Of a stretch of DNA of 64,000 nt, positions 18,529 through 26,650 are shown piece by piece. The notes beneath the pieces were generated by a model. It saw nothing but the letters and a program-made list of their open reading frames with translations. It made no database searches and was not told the DNA's origin. The stretch comes from JAHIQC01 sp964565645 (lineage in GTDB: Bacteria; Actinomycetota; Coriobacteriia; Anaerosomatales; JAHIQC01): the NCBI GenBank assembly GCA_964565645.1, contig CAZMFQ010000010.1:1-64000 (forward strand), in the 5' to 3' direction. The position numbers and the translations under genes are program-made. Within the stretch, counting starts at the first letter, position 1, and each line of letters opens with the position of its first letter.

Positions 18529-19161
18529 ATGACGAACCACGTACCTCAGACGACGGTCCAGCGCCTGCCCGTCTACCTGCGCTGTCTCGTGCAGGAGCAG
18601 AGCCGTTGCGTCACGGTGGCCAACTCGGTCCGTATAGCCGAGCTTGCCGGCACAAACGCGGCCCAGGTCCGCAAGGACCTGTCGTACCTCGGTGAGTACG
18701 GTATGCGCGGCATCGGCTACGACGTCGACGGTCTCGTGCGGCACCTGACCCGGTGGCTCGGACTCGAGCAGGTCCGACACGCCGCCATCGTCGGCTACGG
18801 CCGGCTGGGCAGCGCACTGCTGGGATACGGCGGGTTCCAGGACCGCGGGGTCTCGATCGACGCCGTGTTCGACGCGGACCCGGACAAGATCGGGAGCACG
18901 GCCGACCACGGGCTGACCGTGCAGCCGCTCGCCCGGTTCGCCGAGGTGGCGCAGCGCGACGACATAGAGATCGCGATCCTGACCGTGCCCGCATCGGTCG
19001 CCCAGTCCGTGGCGGACTCGGTCGCCGCGGCGGGGGTCAAGGCGATCCTGAACTTCGCTCCCGTCAAGCTCTCCGTGCCCGACGACGTCGCCGTCAGGCA
19101 GGCGGATGTCGCAGCCGAGCTGCAGATCCTCTCGTTCCATCTCTCAAGCGCCGGTGAGTGA
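18529..19161 (+). CDS. rex: Redox-sensing transcriptional repressor Rex
   Basis: 210 residues, the normal Rex length. The N-terminal winged helix has LPVYLRCL and the recognition segment NAAQVRKDLSYLGEYGMRG. The Rossmann domain begins AAIVGYGRLGSALLGY, with the intact GxGxxG dinucleotide loop (about residues 88-93), and continues to FDADPDKIG. Rex releases DNA when NADH rises relative to NAD+. It sits inside the polysaccharide-TPR-NHL gene run, 16 bp after the ligase gene and 1 bp before the TPR gene. No clear Rex operator was found in the window. Confidence 0.93.
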   Translation: MTNHVPQTTVQRLPVYLRCLVQEQSRCVTVANSVRIAELAGTNAAQVRKDLSYLGEYGMRGIGYDVDGLVRHLTRWLGLEQVRHAAIVGYGRLGSALLGYGGFQDRGVSIDAVFDADPDKIGSTADHGLTVQPLARFAEVAQRDDIEIAILTVPASVAQSVADSVAAAGVKAILNFAPVKLSVPDDVAVRQADVAAELQILSFHLSSAGE

Positions 19162-19162
19162 G

Positions 19163-19828
19163 ATGTCCGCCCAAGAGTCCGACCTCAACAGCACGCCCGA
19201 TCCACAGATGGTCCCGGTGTGGCTTGCTGTGCTCGTGCTCGTGCTACTGCTTGCCGTGATGGGCGTCGGGGGCTTCGCTCTGCGCGGCCTGATAGACCGT
19301 CCGGACCGGGCTGAGTCGGGCGCGGAGATGGACGTCGCGAAGTGGGAGGACGCGGTCAAACTCAACGCCGACGACCTCGAGGCGCACCTCAGTCTCGCGT
19401 TCGCGTATCAGCAGGTGGAGCGGTACGACGACGCGCTCGCCCAGTACGATTTCGTTCTCGAGCGCACGCCCGCGGATACCGCGGCTCTGTTCAACAAGGG
19501 CGTGGTCCTGCGCGCCCTCGGACGGGACGACGAAGCGGAGTCCGTATGGTGGGACGCGCTCGAGGCGGACCCCGGCCACATCCTTGCCGCCAAGTCGCTC
19601 GGGGAGCTCTACGCGGACAAGGGTGAGTACCGTTCGCTTGTCGAGGCGGTGCGCCCGGTCGTACAGCAGCACGAGTCCTCGGCGGACCTGCAGTATCTGA
19701 TGGGGCTCGCGTATGAGCACCTCGGCAACCCACAGTGGGCCAGGGCCCGCTATGAGCTCGCGCTCAAGTACTACCCCGACATGAAGGAAGCCCGCGAGGG
19801 CCTCGAGCGTCTGGGCGTGGAGCGATGA
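19163..19828 (+). CDS. Membrane-anchored TPR protein
   Basis: 221 residues. A short N-terminus is followed by a transmembrane helix (about residues 18-42, core VWLAVLVLVLLLAVMGVGGF) and about four TPR units, e.g. AHLSLAFAYQQVERYDDALA, ALFNKGVVLRALGRDDEA and LQYLMGLAYEHLGNPQWA. The same plan appears in the 4115 gene, and both are followed directly by an NHL gene. The start overlaps the rex stop region, and the end overlaps the NHL start (ATGA), so all three are probably co-translated. Confidence 0.82.
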   Translation: MSAQESDLNSTPDPQMVPVWLAVLVLVLLLAVMGVGGFALRGLIDRPDRAESGAEMDVAKWEDAVKLNADDLEAHLSLAFAYQQVERYDDALAQYDFVLERTPADTAALFNKGVVLRALGRDDEAESVWWDALEADPGHILAAKSLGELYADKGEYRSLVEAVRPVVQQHESSADLQYLMGLAYEHLGNPQWARARYELALKYYPDMKEAREGLERLGVER

Positions 19829-20892
19829 GCCCTCGGCTGGCGCGACTGACCTCACGGCAGGCGCTCTCGATCCTCGCGCTGCTGCTCGCGGTGGCGCTGG
19901 TGGCGCTGCTCGTCTATCTCTTCTTCATGCGCGATCGTGGCCTTGTCAGCGTGGGCGGCGATGTGAAGGCCGGCGTGAAGCCGCTTCTGACCATCGACGG
20001 CCCCGGCACGGGCGAGCATCCGCGGTTCGATCGGCCCATGGGCGCCGCGTTCGGTCCGGACGGCACGATCTACATAGCGGATACAGGCAACGACCGCATC
20101 TGTGTCTTTGACAGGGACGGCGGGTTCCTGCGTGAGTTCGGCGGTCACGGCATCGCCAAGCCGCTGCCGGGTGCGCTCGAGACATGGGAGCCCGGGACGT
20201 TCAACTTCCCGATCGGGCTCGACCTTGATGCGGCGGGCAACCTCTACGTCGCGGACTTCCGCAACGACCAGGTCCAGGTCTACGACCCCAAGGGTGTGTT
20301 CCTGAGGCGGTTCCCGGACCCGACCGAACGCGTCGGCAAGGGCGGCTCCGGACAGGAGGGCACCGGGATCGCCGTCACCGATGTCGCGGTCAGGGGCGAG
20401 AAGGTCTATGCGACCGACGAGTATCAGGTGTTCGTGTTCAGCGTCGAGGGCGAACTTCTCGAGCAGTTCGGCAAGCCCGGCGTCGCACCGGGTGATCTCG
20501 ATCGCCCCAACGGTATCGACGTGGCAGAGAACGGCACGATCTACGTCGCAGACTCGAACAACAACCGCGTCCAGGCGCTCAGCCCGACCGGCGAACCGGT
20601 ATGGGTCACTGGCGCGCGCGTCTCCGACCTGGACAAGGAGAGCAAGAACCCTTTCGTCCTGCCTCGCGGTGTGACGCTGCTCGAAGACGGATCGCTCATC
20701 GTGGCCGATGCGTTCTCGTTCGCGCTGATCGAGCTGGGTCCCGACGGTGTGGTGGGTTCGGAGTGGGGTGAGCGCGGTGTCGCGCCCGGCCAGTTCAACT
20801 TCCCGAACAGCGTCGATGACCTCGGCGACAAGCTCATCGTCGCCGACAAGGAGAACGATCGTGTGCAGGTCCTGAAGTTGGTGGGCCGATGA
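19825..20892 (+). CDS. Membrane-anchored NHL-repeat beta-propeller protein
   Basis: 355 residues. One N-terminal helix (about residues 14-36, core LSILALLLAVALVALLVYLF) is followed by an external propeller with repeats such as GTIYIADTGNDRI, GNLYVADFRNDQV and GTIYVADSNNNRVQ. Unlike the 4887 protein it has no C-terminal helix. It is the last gene of the run from the phosphohexomutase and is followed by a promoter and a secreted cytochrome, repeating the order seen at 4.1-7.1 kb. Confidence 0.82.
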   Translation: MSPRLARLTSRQALSILALLLAVALVALLVYLFFMRDRGLVSVGGDVKAGVKPLLTIDGPGTGEHPRFDRPMGAAFGPDGTIYIADTGNDRICVFDRDGGFLREFGGHGIAKPLPGALETWEPGTFNFPIGLDLDAAGNLYVADFRNDQVQVYDPKGVFLRRFPDPTERVGKGGSGQEGTGIAVTDVAVRGEKVYATDEYQVFVFSVEGELLEQFGKPGVAPGDLDRPNGIDVAENGTIYVADSNNNRVQALSPTGEPVWVTGARVSDLDKESKNPFVLPRGVTLLEDGSLIVADAFSFALIELGPDGVVGSEWGERGVAPGQFNFPNSVDDLGDKLIVADKENDRVQVLKLVGR

Positions 20893-20926
20893 GCGGTCTG
20901 ACCTGCGACTGACGCTGGCCTGAACC

Positions 20927-20956
20927 TTGCTTAAGAACCTCGTGATTGTGTACGAT
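20927..20956 (+). promoter_or_regulatory. Promoter for the 7-haem cytochrome gene
   Basis: TTGCTT (20927-20932) and TACGAT (20951-20956) are 18 bp apart, 59 bases before the ATG at 21016. It suggests the cytochrome and the downstream maturation genes are transcribed separately from the TPR/NHL genes. Confidence 0.5.
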
Positions 20957-21015
20957 GAACCAGTGGCCCGAACGGGCTTCTGTTCGCACGTCTCCAAGGC
21001 AGGTCAACCGGTCTG

Positions 21016-22140
21016 ATGCGCAGAATCGCGGCCTCGATACTCCTGCTCGCGGCGCTTGGCGTCCTCTTCGCCGCGCCCGCGTTCGCGTACGACGAGACGC
21101 AGCCACCGACGGGACTCGGTTGTCCCGCATGCCACGGTATGGAGGAAGGTCAGACGGCCACCACGACCGTCGAGCCCACGCGCAAGGGTCCGCACGGCGG
21201 CTACTCGACAGGCACCCAGAAGTGCGAGACCTGCCACACCATACACAATGCCAACCTCGGCAGCGTCATGCTGCTGCCGGCAGCGACCATCAAAGACACC
21301 TGCAACAGTTGCCACGATGGTACCGGTGGCCAGGGCGTCTACGGGGTCATCGAGGCGCGCGGTCTGACCGTGCAGTCCGCACACCGCATCGAGACCACGA
21401 ACCTCATTCCCGGCGGCGCCGCCGACGGCAGCAGCAAGACCACTACGTTTTCCGCCGACGGCGGGTTCCTGACCTGCAGCGATTGCCACAGTCCTCATGA
21501 CGCGTCCACCGTCGCTTCATTCACAGGCGACCGTGTCCGTGAGTCTACCCCGACCGCGTTCCCCGGGGTCAGCACCGACAAGACGAACCGTCTTCTGAGG
21601 CAGCGCCCCACGAGTTCGGTGGCGACCGTCACTGCGTACGGCTCGGACTGGTGCGGCGCATGCCATCAGGGCCGCCTGTCGAGCCACGATGCGACGCCGG
21701 TCGCGAACCATCCCGCGGACAGCCTGTCCACGACGGCCACCCCGTTCGTCTATGACAACGTCGCCCGGCAGACGGCGGCCGACACGACCACGACCGAGAT
21801 GGGCTCGCTGGGCGCGAACAACTACGGCTACGTCATGTGGGAGTCCACCGGTACCCCGGCGATCCGCTCCGGCAACCAGGCCGGCCACTACCCGATCTGC
21901 CAGCAGTGTCACGAGGACTCCCGACACGTCGGCGACGACCCGGCCAATCCGCTCACCATCTCCACCCAGAACGGCTACGACGAGCGCTTCACCATCACGG
22001 CTGCGGACGGCGCGCCGGACGGGGCCGGCGGATCCACTGACAACCCGCGCTTCCAGGTCTTCCCTCACGAGTCCGACAACGCACGACTGCTCATCGAGGA
22101 CACGACCGACGACCTGTGCCTGAACTGCCACCTGCCCTAG
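21016..22140 (+). CDS. Secreted multihaem c-type cytochrome (7 CxxCH)
   Basis: 374 residues. The signal peptide (about residues 1-24) ends APAFA. Seven haem motifs follow: CPACH, CETCH, CNSCH, CSDCH, CGACH, CQQCH and CLNCH. The block GPHGGYSTGTQKCETCH, TIHNANLGSVMLLP and CNSCH matches the start of the 6177 cytochrome, so the two share a module. The C-terminal half differs. No membrane anchor is seen after the signal peptide. It lies upstream of a lipoprotein and the haem-attachment genes, consistent with a respiratory role. Confidence 0.9.
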   Translation: MRRIAASILLLAALGVLFAAPAFAYDETQPPTGLGCPACHGMEEGQTATTTVEPTRKGPHGGYSTGTQKCETCHTIHNANLGSVMLLPAATIKDTCNSCHDGTGGQGVYGVIEARGLTVQSAHRIETTNLIPGGAADGSSKTTTFSADGGFLTCSDCHSPHDASTVASFTGDRVRESTPTAFPGVSTDKTNRLLRQRPTSSVATVTAYGSDWCGACHQGRLSSHDATPVANHPADSLSTTATPFVYDNVARQTAADTTTTEMGSLGANNYGYVMWESTGTPAIRSGNQAGHYPICQQCHEDSRHVGDDPANPLTISTQNGYDERFTITAADGAPDGAGGSTDNPRFQVFPHESDNARLLIEDTTDDLCLNCHLP

Positions 22141-22231
22141 TCGTCGTGTGATGCGCGCAGGCGTCCGCAGGCCGGAGACGGCGCCGAACGTGCCGCCCTG
22201 TCTGCCGAGAACATGTGAGGACCGTCATCGG

Positions 22232-22756
22232 ATGAACCGATTCTTCGTATCCGCGCTCGCGCTCGTGTTCGCTGCGATGCTTCTGGGCGGCTGCTCGTCG
22301 GCCGGGAACGATCCCGTCTCCGCGACCACCGCGACCGTCGGTCCTCCCGCCATGCCCGCCGCGTTCATACAGGCCACCCCGCAAGACGCGGTACGCTCGT
22401 ATCTGGAGGGCATCACCTTCGCCTACCGCGTCGCGAACTCCGACGTCGCCTCCTCGACCATGACGGCGTGGGAGTATGTGCGCGTCGACTCCTACATCGA
22501 GAAGAACCGCCAGGAGGGCCGCGGTATCGAGCAGACGCTGACGGCCTTCGACGTCACGGGGATCGTTGGTGAGGAGCCGACCGTCACCGTCTCGACCACC
22601 GAGGACTGGGGCTACCGCTACTTCGCACTCGCCGATGGCGCGTACCGCAGCGAGGAGCTCACGGCGGCATACTCGGCGACCTACACGGTCGTCCGCGAGG
22701 GCGAGCTGTGGAAGGTCGACTCGGTCAAGGTGGTTCCCAAGGGCGAGGTGAAGTAG
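22232..22756 (+). CDS. Lipoprotein, NTF2-like fold suspected
   Basis: 174 residues. The N-terminal signal ends in a lipobox (AAMLLGGC), so the mature protein should be lipidated and held on the outer face of the membrane. The rest (about residues 45-174) has an alpha-plus-beta pattern ending YSATYTVVREGELWKVDSV, like NTF2/IMS-type lipoproteins. ATG 22232 begins directly at the basic signal region. It lies between the 7-haem cytochrome and resB; a second lipoprotein follows the NHL gene at 28715. The function is unknown. Confidence 0.75.
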   Translation: MNRFFVSALALVFAAMLLGGCSSAGNDPVSATTATVGPPAMPAAFIQATPQDAVRSYLEGITFAYRVANSDVASSTMTAWEYVRVDSYIEKNRQEGRGIEQTLTAFDVTGIVGEEPTVTVSTTEDWGYRYFALADGAYRSEELTAAYSATYTVVREGELWKVDSVKVVPKGEVK

Positions 22757-22760
22757 GTCC

Positions 22761-24167
22761 ATGGCGCCACGTTCAGGGCCCCTTCGCCGGCTCCGACGTG
22801 CGCTGCGGTCCCCCCGTCTCGCCGCCTGGCTGTTCGCTCTCTCCGCAGCATGGATGGTGCTCGCCACAACGATCCCGCAGATCTCGCTGGACGCTGCGGC
22901 CGCGAAGGAGTGGGCGGCCGCGCATCCCGTGCTCGAGCGGATGGTCGGCCCGCTCGGCCTTCACGCCGCATACACGCAGCCGCTGTTCGTCGCACTCATG
23001 CTCGTTCTCGCCGCGTCGACGGCCATGTGCGCATGGGAGCGCAGCGCGTCCGCGCTCCGGACGCTGCGGACGAGAGGCACGGTGACCGAAGCGCAGCTCA
23101 ACGCGGTGCGCCGCGCGGAACCGCTGGAGATCCTCCCTGCCGAGGAATCGACACCGGAAGTCTCGCTCGACCGCGCATCGACGGCTCTGCGAAGGATGGG
23201 TCTGCGCGTGAACCGTGGGCCACGTCTCATCGAGGCGACCTCAGGCGTCTGGGGCCTTATGGGTAGCCCCGTGTTCCATTGGGCCCTCGTCGCGCTCATC
23301 ATCCTGATCCCGCTCGGCAGGCTCACGCGAAGCGAGGGGCTGATGGGCGTCGTCGCGGGCACATCCCGTGTCGATGCCGCCGAGACGTACGGGCAGGTCG
23401 ATGAGGGGCCGCTGCATGGTTCGTTCACCGGTCTCGGGATCGGCGTCGAGCCCGATATCCTCATGAACCTCCGCGAAGACGGTGTCGACCGCGGTCCGGC
23501 ACCGGTCGTCACCCTCTCGCAGGACGGACGACCCGTGGCAAGCGGCCAGGTCTATCCGAACCATCCGCTGCGGTACCGCTCCGTGACCGTGCACATGAGC
23601 GAGATCGGTGTGGGTGCGGAATACTCGCTCGTCACCTCGGAAGGGGTCGCACTCACCGGTCAGGCTCTGATCGACCCGGAGCCCGCGGCCCCGGGGGGCT
23701 ACAGCACGTTCCGCTCGTCGTACTCCAACGCCGACGGCGAGACGGTGTTGGAGCTTGCGGTCTCAGTGCCGGCGACCTCCGCGGCGCAACCTGACGAGCG
23801 CCGAAAGACACTCGTGGTCGAGGCCGTGGGCCCCGCCGGCGATGCCGTCACACGTACCGTCGCCAGTGGCGACATGGTCGATGTCGGTGGTGGTCTGGCG
23901 CTCAGGATCGGCGCTGTCGACTACTATGCGAGACTGTCCGTGGTCGATGACTGGTCGGTGTCGTCGATGTACGCCCTGCTCGTGCTCGCGGTCCTGGCTG
24001 TCTCGGTGTCGGTGCTCGTGCCCTACCGAAGGGCGCTCGTGCTGCTCGACACGAGCGGGGAGCGGCCTGTCTTGCGCGTGCTCACGCGGCACAGCCGTGG
24101 TTCGCCCGAATTCGAATCGATGGTTCGTAAGGCCGCAGGCGGCCCGGGCCGAGTGGAGGATCGATGA
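22761..24167 (+). CDS. resB: Cytochrome c biogenesis protein ResB
   Basis: 468 residues, the usual ResB/Ccs1 layout: membrane helices near residues 22-42, 70-90 and 165-185, a large external domain, and a last helix (MYALLVLAVLAVSVSVLVPY) near the C-terminus. The conserved start (SPRLAAWLFALSAAWMVLATTIPQ) is typical. Together with CcsA it forms the System II machine that attaches haem to CxxCH cysteines outside the membrane. Its stop overlaps the ccsA start (ATGA). Confidence 0.9.
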   Translation: MAPRSGPLRRLRRALRSPRLAAWLFALSAAWMVLATTIPQISLDAAAAKEWAAAHPVLERMVGPLGLHAAYTQPLFVALMLVLAASTAMCAWERSASALRTLRTRGTVTEAQLNAVRRAEPLEILPAEESTPEVSLDRASTALRRMGLRVNRGPRLIEATSGVWGLMGSPVFHWALVALIILIPLGRLTRSEGLMGVVAGTSRVDAAETYGQVDEGPLHGSFTGLGIGVEPDILMNLREDGVDRGPAPVVTLSQDGRPVASGQVYPNHPLRYRSVTVHMSEIGVGAEYSLVTSEGVALTGQALIDPEPAAPGGYSTFRSSYSNADGETVLELAVSVPATSAAQPDERRKTLVVEAVGPAGDAVTRTVASGDMVDVGGGLALRIGAVDYYARLSVVDDWSVSSMYALLVLAVLAVSVSVLVPYRRALVLLDTSGERPVLRVLTRHSRGSPEFESMVRKAAGGPGRVEDR

Positions 24168-24994
24168 CCTCTGAGATAGTCATGATGTGGGCCGCGGTGA
24201 CGCTCTACGCGCTCTCCTCGATCCTGTTCGTGATAGCCCTGGTGTTTCGGAGGCAGGCCCTCCTGAACTGGGCGCTGGCAGTCGGGCTGATCGGACTGCT
24301 CCCGCATCTGGTCGGCATAGGAGTTCGATGGGCGCGTGTCGGTCACCCGCCCGCGCTCGGCTTCTATGAGGTGGTGTCGTCCTACGCGTTCATCTCCGTG
24401 GCGGCATTCGGGCTGCTCGCGTGGCGAAGGCGCGGGCTCGTCGCGCTCGGCGCCATCCTCATGCCGCTGGCGTTCCTCATGCTCGGTGCGGCGATGTTCA
24501 CGCCCAAGGCGGACCTCGCGCTCACGAGCAAGCTGGCAAGTTGGTGGCTCAACATCCATGTCGTGTTCGCGAAGCTCTCCTACGGCGCGTTCGTGGTCTC
24601 GTTCGCGCTGGCGTTCGTCTACCTGTATCGGGACCGGGCCAAAGGCACCTTGGCCGACGTGCTGGAGAAGCTTCCTTCGCAGCCGATCATCGACGACCTC
24701 CAGTTCCGTTTCGTGAGCGTCGGGTTCGTGTTCCTTGGGATCATGATCGTCGCCGGCGCAATCTGGGCGAACGAGGCATGGGGACGCTACTGGGCTTGGG
24801 ACCCGATCGAGACATGGTCGCTCATCTCTTGGATCGTGTACGCACTCTACCTGCACACCCGCCTCACGCTCGGCTGGAAGGGGCGGAGGTCCGCGACGTT
24901 CGCCATGTTCGCGCTACCCGTCGTACTGTTCGCCCTCATCGGCGTCCCGTTGGTATATCGCTCGATACATGGCGCGTACCTGCTGGGGTATTAG
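24164..24994 (+). CDS. ccsA: Haem-handling cytochrome c synthase subunit CcsA/ResC
   Basis: 276 residues, eight predicted helices. The tryptophan-rich haem-binding WWD loop is present (WANEAWGRYWAWDP, about residues 199-213), followed by ETWSLISW and a helix containing a conserved histidine (LYLHTRL). CcsA exports haem and presents it for ligation with ResB. It lies between a 7-haem and a 15-haem cytochrome gene, so these are likely clients. Whether this one synthase also handles the expanded CxnCH motifs is open. Confidence 0.93.
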   Translation: MTSEIVMMWAAVTLYALSSILFVIALVFRRQALLNWALAVGLIGLLPHLVGIGVRWARVGHPPALGFYEVVSSYAFISVAAFGLLAWRRRGLVALGAILMPLAFLMLGAAMFTPKADLALTSKLASWWLNIHVVFAKLSYGAFVVSFALAFVYLYRDRAKGTLADVLEKLPSQPIIDDLQFRFVSVGFVFLGIMIVAGAIWANEAWGRYWAWDPIETWSLISWIVYALYLHTRLTLGWKGRRSATFAMFALPVVLFALIGVPLVYRSIHGAYLLGY

Positions 24995-25060
24995 TCGCGC
25001 GGGCTCGCGTCCGAACTGCTCGAATACCTCCTGAAATCCTCGTATTTCCGCCGTTAAGAT

Positions 25061-25090
25061 TTGTTCAATATCGCTTGAGCGCGTGATAAA
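25061..25090 (+). promoter_or_regulatory. Possible promoter before the 15-haem cytochrome gene
   Basis: TTGTTC (25061-25066) and GATAAA (25085-25090) are 18 bp apart in an unusually AT-rich patch after ccsA. Transcription would start near 25097, which argues against translation beginning there and for the TTG at 25169. Confidence 0.4.
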
Positions 25091-25168
25091 CTTGCGGTGG
25101 CGCTCCCGACTGCGTCTATTCATGCATGCACAATCAAGCTGCTGTGCCTGGCAGCGCCGGGAGGACTG

Positions 25169-26635
25169 TTGGACGACCCCGAGGTCGTCGTAGACGACAC
25201 CGAACTCATCGAGGATATGCAGGGCGAGGGGGGAGACAAGCGCGGCTCCAAGCGCTGGCTCCTGCTGGTGCTTCTGCTGCTTCTGCTCCTGTGCTCCATC
25301 ACGACCATCGTGGACACGTGGATTTCGCGCGGCCCCGATCAGGCGCGCTTCGTGACCCGGAACCTCGAGTGTCTCCAGTGCCACACCGAGCTCATCCCGG
25401 ACATGTCCCAGGCCTCCGTGCACAATCCCTTCCTGCTCAAGGAGTGCACGGTGTGCCACACCCCGCACGGTCAGGAGGTCGAGCGGACCATCCTGTCCGG
25501 GCCGTCGCGGACCCTGCAGCGCGTGAGGACGCTCGTCGAGTGGCTGCCGCTGAAGTGGCTGCTCTCGACCTATGACAGCGTGACCGGGGTGACCGCGACA
25601 TCAGGCGGCGGCAAGGTCAAGAGCGTCAAGACCGAGCAGTTCAAGGGCAACGACTCCAACCTCGTGGCGCCGGCCGATGAGCTGTGCTGGATATGCCACG
25701 GTGACCTCGGCGCCAAACTCGAGGACCCCTACCAGCACAACCCGTTCGGCCAGGGCTACTGTGTGACCTGCCACGACCCGCACTCCTCGGCCAACAGGGC
25801 GCTTCTCGTGCAGGATGAGCGGGACCTGTGCGTGACGTGTCACCCGGTGGCCGACGAGATGGGCCGAAGCCAGGTCCACCCGCCGTTCGAAGGCCGCTTC
25901 TGCACGAACTGCCACGACCCGCACGCATCGCAGTGGAAGGGCATCCTGGTCAGCAGACAGCAGGACCTGTGCTTCACCTGCCATCCGAGCGTCGCGCCGC
26001 TGAGTCTCAAGGCGGTCCAGCACAACCCGTTCCAGTACGACAACTGCACGGGCTGCCACGAGCCGCACGGATCGAACTTCACACCGCTGCTCATCGAGGA
26101 CCAGCCGAACCTGTGCTACTCGTGTCACGGTGCGATCAAGACCGACTTCCTCAAGCCGAGCCACCATCCGGTGGACACCATCAAGCTCGAGTGTTCGGGA
26201 TGCCACAACCCCCACGCGACGGACTACGCGGCCCTGCTGGTCGCGAAGGACAACCGTCTGTGCTACAAGTGCCACGATGTCTACCCCAAGCAGGCGGGAT
26301 ACGACTCCTCGGCACACGGAGAGAAGAACGTCCTGTGCATCGATTGCCACACGCCGCACGGCTCGCAGTACGCGCCGATCCTGCGCGACAGCAACCCGGA
26401 CGTATGCCTGGGGTGTCACAAGTACTTCGACCGCACCGACCTGAACAAGCACCCGGTGCGTCCCGTGTACTACGACATCAACGCCGGCAAGGGGCTGACC
26501 TGCTCCTCCACGTGTCACGACCCCCACGGGACGGTCAACAACTTCATGCTGCGCTACTATGACTCGCCGTTCGACGGCAACTGCCTGATCTGCCACCGTG
26601 CCAAGCCCGACCAGGGCGTCGGTATCGACTACTAG
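25169..26635 (+). CDS. Membrane-anchored multihaem cytochrome (14 CxxCH plus one Cx3CH)
   Basis: 488 residues from a TTG chosen because GGGAGGA lies just upstream; a GTG at 25097 would add 24 residues but has no ribosome site. An acidic cytoplasmic start is followed by one helix (WLLLVLLLLLLLCSITTIV) and then an external domain with 14 canonical motifs (CLQCH to CLICH) and one CSSTCH at about residue 445. Many are followed by xPH (CHDPHSS, CHEPHGS, CHTPHGS), the doubled-CxxCH pattern of long haem wires. The NapC-like gene starts 15 bp later. The likely role is electron conduction from the membrane outward. Confidence 0.88.
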   Translation: MDDPEVVVDDTELIEDMQGEGGDKRGSKRWLLLVLLLLLLLCSITTIVDTWISRGPDQARFVTRNLECLQCHTELIPDMSQASVHNPFLLKECTVCHTPHGQEVERTILSGPSRTLQRVRTLVEWLPLKWLLSTYDSVTGVTATSGGGKVKSVKTEQFKGNDSNLVAPADELCWICHGDLGAKLEDPYQHNPFGQGYCVTCHDPHSSANRALLVQDERDLCVTCHPVADEMGRSQVHPPFEGRFCTNCHDPHASQWKGILVSRQQDLCFTCHPSVAPLSLKAVQHNPFQYDNCTGCHEPHGSNFTPLLIEDQPNLCYSCHGAIKTDFLKPSHHPVDTIKLECSGCHNPHATDYAALLVAKDNRLCYKCHDVYPKQAGYDSSAHGEKNVLCIDCHTPHGSQYAPILRDSNPDVCLGCHKYFDRTDLNKHPVRPVYYDINAGKGLTCSSTCHDPHGTVNNFMLRYYDSPFDGNCLICHRAKPDQGVGIDY

Positions 26636-26650
26636 TTGGAGAAGGACTTC

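Noticed and set aside
25097..25168. GTG at 25097 as the start of the 15-haem cytochrome
   Set aside because: It has no ribosome site and coincides with the predicted transcript start. TTG 25169 has GGGAGGA just upstream. The longer form is not excluded.
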